From contig CAMWSW010000067.1 of assembly GCA_947176975.1 (NCBI GenBank), positions 1 through 5,834 on the forward strand: a stretch of 5,834 bases of DNA, written 5' to 3'. The position numbers and the translations under genes were made by a program. The notes below the pieces were generated by a model that had not been told where the DNA came from, did no database searches, and saw only the letters and a program-made list of their open reading frames with translations. Positions within the stretch are counted from its first letter, which is position 1. Each line of letters begins with the position of its first letter. The DNA is from an uncultured Clostridia bacterium. Lineage in GTDB: Bacteria > Bacillota > Clostridia > Christensenellales > UBA3700. Shown piece by piece: positions 1-5,834 of the stretch.

Positions 1-2838
1 CCCATAAGACAATGGCAGTCTTGGGGCAAACGCAGGGAATACGCAGACAGTTTTGACTGCGCTTGGTTCCACATCACCGGTCAAGTACCGCAAAAGGCAA
101 AGGGTAAGAGCGTAATATGCAGAATCAAGTTGCAAGGCGAAGGCTTGGTATTCAATCCCGACGGCATAGTTTTGCAAGGCATCACCCAAGTATTGAGCAA
201 GGGCGACGTATTCCACTCTCTCATAGCAAAACAACGCATTGATATCACCGACAAATCCACGGGCGATGAAAAAATCGACCTTTACGTCGACGCAGGTTTC
301 AACGGAAAGTTCAGAATACGCAAATGTACTGCGCATTTGAGACGTTGCGATATCTGCATCCACGACGAAGAGATAAATCAATATTACTACGACTACATCG
401 ACTTGTTCTTTATAATGACGATACTCGACAAAGAGAGCGAGAGATATAAAGAAATCGACAAGGCATTGGCGCAAAGCTATAAAATATACAAGAAACAAGG
501 CGTTAAGGCGGCAAGAGAATTTTTGAAGCCCACGATTGAAAAGAAGCCCGAATATGAAGCTACGACATATTATTGCATAGGTCACGCGCATATCGACCTT
601 GCTTGGCTGTGGCCTATAAGAGAGACCAAGAGAAAGGTTGCGCGCACTTTTGCAAACCAAATCCGCAACCTTGCTATATATGACGGATTCTATTTCGCAG
701 AGTCTCAACCTCAAATGTTCGAGTGGCTCAAAGAAGATTATCCCGAGCTTTTTGAGAGAGTCAAAAAGTACGTGCTTGATGGTAGAATAGAACTTCAAGG
801 CGGCATGTGGGTCGAGAGCGACACCAACCTCACGGGCGGAGAATCTTGGGTCAGACAGTGCTTATATGGTCAGAAGTATTGGAAGGAAAACTTTGACTTC
901 AAATCGAGAATGTGTTGGCTGCCCGACGTATTCGGCTTCCCCGCAACTCTTCCGCAGGTACTCAAGAAGAGCGGAATGGATTACTTCATGACGATCAAAC
1001 CGACGTCCAACGATTTCAACAGATTCCCCTACCGTTCCTTCAATTGGAAAGGACTTGACGGCACGACTTTGCTTTCGCACATGGAACCGCTTGGCGATTA
1101 CAACGCAGGCAACTCACCGCTCGCAATCTATAAGTCGGAAGACAGAAACTCCGAAAAGGATATTCTCGACAAAGCTCTATTGATTTACGGCGACGGCGAC
1201 GGCGGCGGCGGTCCTGGCGAAGGACATCTTGAATATATGATGCGTCACAAAAAGAATATCGACGGATTGGCTCCCTGTAAGCCTTCTCCTGCCGTCAACT
1301 TCTTTGACGATATCAAGGATATGGCTCATGTATTGCCTACGCACGAGGGCGAACTGTATTACGAAAGACACCAAGGCTGTTATACTTCTCAAGCAAATGC
1401 AAAGAAGTGGAACAGACGTATCGAAGAGAAACTGCACAAACTCGAGTGGCTTGGCGCGGTGGCTTTCCTCAGCGGTATAAGTTATGACAGACAACAAGTT
1501 GAGAAGATATGGAAAGAAGTACTCTTGTATCAATTCCACGACGTACTTCCCGGCTCGTCTATCAAGAGAGTCTATGACGAAGCGTACGCAAGATATCAGA
1601 TTATGTACGACGAACTCTCGGAGATTGAAAAAACTATGCTCTCCTCAATGGCGTCGGATAAATCGACGAGCGCTATCAATCCCGTAGACTTCGACAGATG
1701 CGAATACGTCAAAGTGGGCGACGAGTGGTATATGGCAGATCTCAAAGCTCACTCCGTCGGCAAACTTGCTCCCGCAAAACTTGACACAAGCCAATTTGCA
1801 TACAGTGAAAATACTATTGAAAACGCCAACCTCAAAGTCACCTTTGGCGCAAACGGCGAAATAATTTCACTTATCGACAAGACGCAAAACAAAGAACTCG
1901 TCAAGGAATATTTCAACAAACTCGTAGTATACTCCGACCCGTTCAAGTACTACAATGCGTGGGATATATCTTGGGGCAAGGATAAAGACACCAATTATAT
2001 GATGATGAAGAAGTGGGAGTTCAAGCTGACGTCCGCCAATACCTATATCGACGGCGCATATCTCGTGAGAGAAAACTCCTTCAAATATCATAACTCGTCT
2101 TTAGTACAAAAAGTCACCTTGAGAATAGACGGCGACGTCGTCAACTTTGACACCACAGTTGATTGGCAAGAAGAACTCAAAATGCTCCGCGCCGACTTCG
2201 TACCCACCGTATTTGCAGACATCGTCAAGTGCAATATCCAATTCGGCAACTTCGACCGCACGACGAGCGAAGCCGACAAGGACGAAGCTTACAATCCTGA
2301 TTGGGCGCAATTTGAGGTATGCGCGCACAAGTTCGTCAATATCGACGGAGAGGATTACGGATTTGCTCTTCTCAACAATTGCAAGTACGGTCACCGCGCA
2401 AAGGAAGGTTTCTTATCGCTTGCTCTTCTCCGCGCGCCGATATTCCCCGACCCGACTTGCGACAGAGGCTCTCATTCATTTAGTTACGCCATCTATCCGC
2501 ATAAAGCAAAGTTCGAAGACACCGACCTTATGGCAAAGGGATATTGTTTCAACAATCCTATCGACGTAATCGAAGAAAATCTCGAGATAGATACTCTTGT
2601 CAAATTCGATAGCAAGAATATCGTAATCGAGACAATTAAAGTAGCAGAAGACGAAGAAGGTATCGTCGTAAGAGCTTACGAAAGCCTCGGTCAAACCGTC
2701 ACGACAGCTATTGACATCAACTTCACTGGTTCGTCAATCTACGAGTGCGATATGCTTGAGAATAAAGAAAAGTTCGTCAAGGGCAAGACCTTTGAATTTG
2801 CGCCTTACGAAATCAAGACGATTTATATTAAAAAATAA
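1..2838 (+). CDS. Alpha-mannosidase, glycoside hydrolase family 38 (5' end outside window)
   Basis: This retaining, zinc-dependent exo-alpha-mannosidase would release mannose from alpha-mannosides such as N-glycan or mannan fragments. The frame is open from the first base: codons 1-43 (including WQSWGKRREY and CAWFHITG) belong to the N-terminal beta domain of long GH38 enzymes, so the TTG at 130 is not the real start. Counting from codon 1, the catalytic domain begins near 190 with HAHIDLAWLWPIRET. H197 and D199 match the zinc ligands, D274 in GGMWVESDTN matches the nucleophile and zinc ligand, and H513 in QFHDVLPGSSI matches the last ligand. WLPDVFGFPATLPQ (306-319) and a Gly/Asp-rich GDGDGGGGPGEGH run (from about 397) are also typical. 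The mid helical domain spans about 450-545, followed by C-terminal beta domains to residue 945, close to the usual length of about 1000. The missing 5' end hides any signal peptide, so location is unknown. Family is certain; exact linkage preference is not. Confidence 0.95.
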   Translation, partial: PIRQWQSWGKRREYADSFDCAWFHITGQVPQKAKGKSVICRIKLQGEGLVFNPDGIVLQGITQVLSKGDVFHSLIAKQRIDITDKSTGDEKIDLYVDAGFNGKFRIRKCTAHLRRCDICIHDEEINQYYYDYIDLFFIMTILDKESERYKEIDKALAQSYKIYKKQGVKAAREFLKPTIEKKPEYEATTYYCIGHAHIDLAWLWPIRETKRKVARTFANQIRNLAIYDGFYFAESQPQMFEWLKEDYPELFERVKKYVLDGRIELQGGMWVESDTNLTGGESWVRQCLYGQKYWKENFDFKSRMCWLPDVFGFPATLPQVLKKSGMDYFMTIKPTSNDFNRFPYRSFNWKGLDGTTLLSHMEPLGDYNAGNSPLAIYKSEDRNSEKDILDKALLIYGDGDGGGGPGEGHLEYMMRHKKNIDGLAPCKPSPAVNFFDDIKDMAHVLPTHEGELYYERHQGCYTSQANAKKWNRRIEEKLHKLEWLGAVAFLSGISYDRQQVEKIWKEVLLYQFHDVLPGSSIKRVYDEAYARYQIMYDELSEIEKTMLSSMASDKSTSAINPVDFDRCEYVKVGDEWYMADLKAHSVGKLAPAKLDTSQFAYSENTIENANLKVTFGANGEIISLIDKTQNKELVKEYFNKLVVYSDPFKYYNAWDISWGKDKDTNYMMMKKWEFKLTSANTYIDGAYLVRENSFKYHNSSLVQKVTLRIDGDVVNFDTTVDWQEELKMLRADFVPTVFADIVKCNIQFGNFDRTTSEADKDEAYNPDWAQFEVCAHKFVNIDGEDYGFALLNNCKYGHRAKEGFLSLALLRAPIFPDPTCDRGSHSFSYAIYPHKAKFEDTDLMAKGYCFNNPIDVIEENLEIDTLVKFDSKNIVIETIKVAEDEEGIVVRAYESLGQTVTTAIDINFTGSSIYECDMLENKEKFVKGKTFEFAPYEIKTIYIKK

Positions 2839-2854
2839 TTATTCAAAACTTAAT

Positions 2855-2891
2855 AAAAACGCGGCGAACCTTTTGGGAACGCCGCGTTTTT
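2855..2891. terminator. Bidirectional intrinsic terminator between convergent genes
   Basis: A perfect 7-bp GC stem, CGCGGCG (2860-2866) with CGCCGCG (2880-2886), is extended by five A (2855-2859) pairing with five T (2887-2891), around a 13-nt loop. On both strands the stem is followed by a run of T, so it can stop transcription of the mannosidase from the left and of iolG from the right. It begins 17 bp after the mannosidase stop and ends 46 bp from the iolG stop. Confidence 0.9.
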
Positions 2892-2937
2892 AATTAGGTG
2901 TAAATTACAAAATCTTTTAAGATTTGTATAATGCTTA

Positions 2938-3951
2938 TTATTTGCAGATTTCGTCAAGTCTGACGGGTCTGCCCTCTTCAAGAGACTTCTTTGCTGCAAC
3001 GCCGATTACGACTGCTTGCAAGCCGTCCTCTATGCTGACGGGTACAGGCTTGTCGTTGACAACGCAGTCTACGAATTGATTGATTTCATTGACGTACGCC
3101 TGCATATATCTCTCCAAGAAGAAGAGCAAAGGCTTTTCTGCGGTTACGCCGTCTGCGTTGGAGACAACGGCATTGGAAGCGCAATCGTTGGAAATTGCCA
3201 CTTGACCGAGTTCGCCGAAAGCCTCGGCTCTTTGGTCATATCCGTAAGTTGCTCTACGGCAGTTGTCTATTACTGCCAAAGCGCCGCTCTTGAGTCTCAA
3301 TGTGATGACTGCGGTGTCGATGTCGCCTGCTTCGCCGATAGCCTTGTCTACCATTACTCCGCCCATTGCGAATACGCTCTCGACTTCTTCGCCCGAAAGA
3401 TATCTTACCATATCAAAATCGTGTATGGTCATGTCGAGGAAAATACCTCCGCTGACCTTTATGTAAGATACCGGTGGAGCGCCGGGGTCACGGGAACAAA
3501 TCTTAAGCACGTTGAGCGCGCCAATCTTGCCTTGCTTTACAGCCTCTCTGACAGCCATAAAGTTGTGGTCAAAACGACGGTTGAAACCAACTTGATACTT
3601 TACCTTACTTCCTTGCAAAGCCTTCTTGACTTCGTTTATCTTTGCGATATCGTGGTCTACAGGCTTTTCGCAGAAGACGTGCTTGCCTGCCTTGATTGCC
3701 TCGATAGAAATCGGCGCGTGCGTATCCGTAGAAGAACAGATAAGTACCGCATCGATGTGGGTGTCATTGAGTATGTCGTGATAATCCTTGGTAGTCTTCT
3801 CTACGCCCATACCTTTGAGCCACTTTTCAGTTTCCTCATTCATAAACGGGTCGGCAACTGTCTTAACCGTTGCGCCCTTTGCATAACACATAATTGATTC
3901 GCAGTGAACTTTACCAATTCTACCTGCTCCGATAATTCCTATATTTATCAT
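2938..3951 (-). CDS. iolG: Inositol 2-dehydrogenase (Gfo/Idh/MocA family)
   Basis: This cytoplasmic NAD-dependent enzyme oxidises myo-inositol to scyllo-inosose, the first step of inositol catabolism. At 337 aa it has the usual family length. The N-terminal Rossmann fold shows GIIGAGRIGKVH (5-16) as the nucleotide-binding loop and an acidic D34 after the second strand, which suggests NAD preference. CEKPV places the catalytic lysine at K96. GFNRRFDHNF (122-131) and LDMTIHDFDMVRYL (172-185) are hallmark IolG segments, giving D173 and H177; the K/D/H triad matches that known from Bacillus inositol dehydrogenase. The C-terminal part is the substrate-binding beta-sheet domain. The ATG start is preceded by an AGAGG ribosome binding site. 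It lies downstream of iolE and iolA on the same strand, which supports an inositol role over other Gfo/Idh/MocA activities, though related substrates such as scyllo-inositol cannot be excluded. It ends at the shared bidirectional terminator. Confidence 0.92.
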   Translation of the reverse strand: MINIGIIGAGRIGKVHCESIMCYAKGATVKTVADPFMNEETEKWLKGMGVEKTTKDYHDILNDTHIDAVLICSSTDTHAPISIEAIKAGKHVFCEKPVDHDIAKINEVKKALQGSKVKYQVGFNRRFDHNFMAVREAVKQGKIGALNVLKICSRDPGAPPVSYIKVSGGIFLDMTIHDFDMVRYLSGEEVESVFAMGGVMVDKAIGEAGDIDTAVITLRLKSGALAVIDNCRRATYGYDQRAEAFGELGQVAISNDCASNAVVSNADGVTAEKPLLFFLERYMQAYVNEINQFVDCVVNDKPVPVSIEDGLQAVVIGVAAKKSLEEGRPVRLDEICK

Positions 3952-3960
3952 AATTTTAAA

Positions 3961-3965
3961 CCTCT
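3961..3965 (-). promoter_or_regulatory. Ribosome binding site of iolG
   Basis: CCTCT on the plus strand reads AGAGG on the coding strand, 9 nt before the ATG ending at 3951. It supports that ATG as the start, together with the glycine-rich Rossmann motif beginning at residue 5. Confidence 0.75.
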
Positions 3966-3984
3966 ATTATTTACTTTATAATCG

Positions 3985-4025
3985 GTTGAGATTTCTCCAC
4001 TACACTGCGTTGCGGTCGAAATGAC
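3985..4025. repeat. Short interspersed repeat of the 'gagatttctccac...gtcgaaatgac' type
   Basis: The segment starts with gttgagatttctccac and ends with cggtcgaaatgac, with ATTTC (3991-3995) and GAAAT (4018-4022) forming a short inverted repeat around a 22-nt middle. From memory, closely similar stretches (TCATTTCGACC...GTGGAGAAATCTC) recur in intergenic DNA of many bacterial genomes, so I call it a dispersed repeat. Only one copy is present here, so repetition is not shown by this window. It lies in the iolA-iolG gap, 33 bp upstream of the iolG start, and would be transcribed in the iolG leader. Its function is unknown. Confidence 0.5.
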
Positions 4026-4061
4026 AAGAATATAATCCTTATACTTTTCTCCAAGCATCAC

Positions 4062-4190
4062 GCGAGTGTGGAGAGTGCTGTGATTTTCGCTTTAGCTAGG
4101 GCGAGCGGTGGCGTCAAGTGTACTTGCCGTACACGTCGCCACCCCGAGACCCGAAGATCAAGCGGAAGGCGCAGTGCTATACGCACTCGC
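4062..4190. repeat. GC-rich structured intergenic element with terminal inverted repeats
   Basis: GCGAGTG (4062-4068) and CACTCGC (4184-4190) form a perfect 7-bp inverted repeat bounding 129 bp. Inside are a strong hairpin (4107-4143: GGTGGCG/CGCCACC plus GTGTAC/GTACAC, loop TTGCC) and a small hairpin AGTGC/GCACT (4173-4187). My hand count gives about 60% GC, against about 33% in the adjoining 3952-4060. No credible protein is encoded: the open frames here are arginine-rich and lack an RBS. It abuts the iolA stop codon. It could be a MITE-like or REP-like dispersed element, or an RNA structure in the iolA-iolG transcript that affects processing or polarity. The structure is seen directly; its nature is inferred. 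Confidence 0.5.
4107..4143. other. Long imperfect hairpin in the iolA-iolG gap
   Basis: The outer stem GGTGGCG (4107-4113) pairs with CGCCACC (4137-4143). The inner stem GTGTAC (4118-4123) pairs with GTACAC (4129-4134), around loop TTGCC. An asymmetric internal loop of 4 against 2 nt separates the stems. No T-tract follows on the minus strand, so it is not a standard intrinsic terminator for iolA. It could stall, protect or direct processing of the mRNA, or form a cruciform. Confidence 0.6.
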
Positions 4191-5699
4191 CTAGATAGTT
4201 CCGTCCCAAGTCGAAACTTTGGTCGACTTCGCTTCGTGCTCGTCAAACCAGTGCGTCGTAACCGTCTTGCTGTCTGTGTAGAACTTGAAAGAATCTCTGC
4301 CGAGGCAGTGGAGATCGCCGAAGAAGGAATACTTGTGACCGGTGAAGGAGAATACGCCTACAGGTACGGGAATACCTACGTTGACGCCTACCATACCGCC
4401 GTGGGTATAGCGTACGAATTCTCTTGCGTAATATCCGTTTTGCGTATAGATTACCGAGCCGTTAGCGAACGGATTAGCATTCATAACCTCAAGTCCTTCT
4501 TCAAAGGTCTTTACTCTCTTGATACAAAGTACAGGTCCAAAGATTTCTCTTTGTCCAACGGTCATTTCTTTGCCTACATTGTCGAGAATCGTCGGTCCAA
4601 GATAGAAGCCATTCTCAAATCCCTTGACTTTGGTATTTCTGCCGTCAAGCACCAATTTAGCGCCCTCGTCAATACCCTTTTGTATCCACGCCTCAACGCT
4701 CTTCTTATGCTCTGCGCTGTATACAGGACCGAGATTGGTCGTCTTGTCGTATGCGGGACCGACTTTGATATTCTTTGCCAAAGACACGAGTTTTTCCACG
4801 AGCTTATCAGCAATGCTTTCTTGAGCGACGACTACAGGCAAAGCCATACATCTCTCGCCTGCGCATCCGTAAGAAGCGTTGATAATACCTGCGGCAGTTC
4901 TGTCCAAAGCGGCGTCTTCAAGCACGAGCGCGTGGTTCTTTGCCTCGCAAAGACACTGTACTCTCTTGCCATGTTTAGCAGCCGTCTCATAGATATATCT
5001 GCCGACCGTCGTAGAACCTACGAAAGTAATGCCGACAACCTTTGGATTGGATATGAGTTCTTGCGTGTCGTTGCGATCGCAGCTCACGATATTGAGCACG
5101 CCGTCGGGAAGTCCCGCTTCCTTATAAAGCTCTGCAATTCTCAAAGACGTCATCGGCGTTGCGCCTGCAACTTTGAGTACGATTGCGTTACCGCACGCGA
5201 TACATACCGGAGCCATCCAGCCCATTGGTATCATTGCGGGGAAATTGAAAGGAGCAATACCTACGAATACGCCCATAGACTCTCTATAGAGCACCGTGTC
5301 GTATCCTCTTGACGCGTCCATTAGACTTTCGCCCTGCAAAAGCGACGGCATAGAGCAAGCAAGTTCAGTACCTTCTTTTGCTTTGAGAATATCGCCCTTG
5401 CTCTCTTCCCAGTTCTTGCCGTGTTCCGTTGCGCAAAGCTCGGTAAGCTCGTCCATATGCTCAATGAGCAAGTCTCTTACCTTATAGAGAATTTGAACTC
5501 TCTTGATTACGGGCACGTTGGACCACTTCTTGTAGGCCTCGTGCGCATTGTCTATTACTTTGCTGACTTCTGCCGTCGTACAACGAGGCATTTGAGCAAT
5601 TTGCTCGCCCGTAGACGGATTGAAAACGGGATAATACTTATCCGTTGTCGATTGAACAAACTCGTTGTTGGTGAAATAACCGAGTGTCTTTATTGCCAT
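4191..5699 (-). CDS. iolA: CoA-acylating methylmalonate/malonate-semialdehyde dehydrogenase (MmsA/IolA)
   Basis: This cytoplasmic NAD- and CoA-dependent aldehyde dehydrogenase converts malonate semialdehyde to acetyl-CoA and CO2, the last step of inositol breakdown; the family also turns methylmalonate semialdehyde into propionyl-CoA. At 502 aa it is of normal length. Visible motifs are the active-site asparagine N152 in APFNFPAMIP, the Rossmann-type NAD site around FVGSTTVGRYIY (226-237), AKNHALVL (253-260), catalytic Cys C284 in GCAGERCMA, E385-containing REIFGPVL, and the MMSDH-type tail GIPVPVGVFSFTGHKYSFFG (442-461). The canonical ALDH general-base glutamate is absent (L250 in its place), as expected for a CoA-acylating enzyme. 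Oddities are CEAKNH where Bacillus IolA has GAKNH, and KVAGATP where KPSERTP is usual. The ATG at 5699 has a strong AGGAGG site 8 nt upstream. The gene follows iolE by 26 bp and precedes iolG, and its TAG stop abuts a structured repeat. Confidence 0.93.
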   Translation of the reverse strand: MAIKTLGYFTNNEFVQSTTDKYYPVFNPSTGEQIAQMPRCTTAEVSKVIDNAHEAYKKWSNVPVIKRVQILYKVRDLLIEHMDELTELCATEHGKNWEESKGDILKAKEGTELACSMPSLLQGESLMDASRGYDTVLYRESMGVFVGIAPFNFPAMIPMGWMAPVCIACGNAIVLKVAGATPMTSLRIAELYKEAGLPDGVLNIVSCDRNDTQELISNPKVVGITFVGSTTVGRYIYETAAKHGKRVQCLCEAKNHALVLEDAALDRTAAGIINASYGCAGERCMALPVVVAQESIADKLVEKLVSLAKNIKVGPAYDKTTNLGPVYSAEHKKSVEAWIQKGIDEGAKLVLDGRNTKVKGFENGFYLGPTILDNVGKEMTVGQREIFGPVLCIKRVKTFEEGLEVMNANPFANGSVIYTQNGYYAREFVRYTHGGMVGVNVGIPVPVGVFSFTGHKYSFFGDLHCLGRDSFKFYTDSKTVTTHWFDEHEAKSTKVSTWDGTI

Positions 5700-5707
5700 T
5701 TGTATAT

Positions 5708-5713
5708 CCTCCT
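5708..5713 (-). promoter_or_regulatory. Ribosome binding site of iolA
   Basis: CCTCCT on the plus strand is AGGAGG on the coding strand, 8 nt before the ATG at 5699-5697. It is a consensus Shine-Dalgarno that fixes the iolA start. It lies in the 26-bp gap after iolE, which points to translation from a shared mRNA with no room for a separate promoter there. Confidence 0.9.
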
Positions 5714-5725
5714 AATTAAAACCTA

Positions 5726-5834
5726 TTAAATTTTTGCTACGTCTTTTATGTATGTTCTCGCCTTGATAGAGTATTCAAGCGGATTTGCTTTTGAGGGGTC
5801 TTGCTCTGCCTCGACAATCATCCAGCCTTGATAA
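5726..5834 (-). CDS. iolE: Myo-inosose-2 dehydratase IolE, C-terminal end (rest outside window)
   Basis: Only the last 35 residues and a TAA stop (5726-5728) lie inside the window. The read-out begins YQGWMIVEAEQDPSKANPLE and ends in DVAKI. The GW-(M/L)-(I/V)-V-E-A-E-Q-D-P-x-K-A-N-P block is characteristic of the end of IolE, a cytoplasmic TIM-barrel enzyme that dehydrates scyllo-inosose (2-keto-myo-inositol) to a trihydroxycyclohexane-dione. The glutamate-rich strand comes from the last part of the barrel. It sits 26 bp upstream of iolA on the same strand, as expected in an inositol operon. Another xylose-isomerase-like sugar isomerase/dehydratase of the iol cluster (IolH or IolI) is the main alternative, but the EAEQDP motif favours IolE. 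Confidence 0.85.
   Translation of the reverse strand, partial: YQGWMIVEAEQDPSKANPLEYSIKARTYIKDVAKI

Noticed and set aside
130..132. TTG as the start of the mannosidase
   Set aside because: The 43 codons before it are open and match the N-terminal domain of long GH38 enzymes, so the gene continues past the left edge.
1189..1212. GGC/GAC low-complexity run in the mannosidase gene
   Set aside because: It encodes the conserved Gly/Asp-rich loop typical of this GH38 group, so it is not an independent repeat.
2907..2927. AT-rich inverted repeat AAATCTT/AAGATTT just after the iolG stop
   Set aside because: The stem is weak, all A/T except one G-C pair, with almost no loop, and the much stronger terminator lies close by. 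It is probably chance in AT-rich DNA.
3016..3897. Plus-strand open frame of 293 codons opposite iolG
   Set aside because: It lies wholly inside iolG on the other strand, and its cysteine- and tyrosine-rich translation resembles no family. It is best explained as a shadow frame.
3975..4045. Possible sigma-70 promoter for iolG (TATAAA- and TATATT-like boxes on the minus strand)
   Set aside because: The -10-like boxes lack a convincing TTGACA at proper spacing, and such boxes are frequent in AT-rich DNA. Not strong enough to annotate.
4058..4246. Small arginine-rich minus-strand frame across the GC-rich element and the iolA end
   Set aside because: It overlaps the 3' end of iolA in another frame, lacks an RBS, and its composition follows from the GC-rich repeat rather than from a protein.
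4068..5312. Long plus-strand open frame (414 codons) opposite iolA
   Set aside because: It is antisense to a well-supported dehydrogenase, has no RBS, starts inside the GC-rich repeat, and its translation shows no recognisable fold. It is a mirror of iolA codon usage.

Overview
The window reads as a chromosomal segment of an anaerobic, probably gut-associated Bacillota/Clostridia-type bacterium. This is an inference from moderate GC, frequent AGA and ATA codons, strong AGGAGG-type ribosome binding sites, and the clostridial look of the inositol genes. The standard genetic code fits all four genes. No species can be named from the sequence alone.

Layout: positions 1-2838 (+) hold most of a glycoside hydrolase family 38 alpha-mannosidase whose 5' end lies outside the window. 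A symmetrical hairpin with A- and T-tracts at 2855-2891 closes it. Facing it on the minus strand are three inositol-catabolism genes, transcribed from the right edge leftwards: the last 35 codons of iolE (5726-5834), a complete methylmalonate/malonate-semialdehyde dehydrogenase iolA/mmsA (4191-5699), and a complete inositol 2-dehydrogenase iolG (2938-3951). The iolE tail is short and easily missed. iolE and iolA are 26 bp apart, and iolA has a strong RBS.

How they work together: IolG oxidises myo-inositol to scyllo-inosose, IolE dehydrates that product, and after steps encoded elsewhere IolA converts malonate semialdehyde to acetyl-CoA. The window therefore shows the first two enzymes and the last enzyme of the pathway. 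The alpha-mannosidase is a separate convergent unit for glycan breakdown and shares only the terminator region with the iol genes.

The least ordinary part is the 239-bp gap between iolA and iolG. It contains two different repeat-like, structured pieces: a 'gagatttctccac...gtcgaaatgac' element (about 3985-4025), and a GC-rich (about 60%) segment of about 129 bp bounded by a perfect 7-bp inverted repeat (4062-4068 / 4184-4190). That segment contains a long central hairpin and ends exactly at the iolA stop codon. These look like dispersed non-coding elements inserted within an operon. I saw no clearly novel protein system, RNA gene, CRISPR array or complete transposon.
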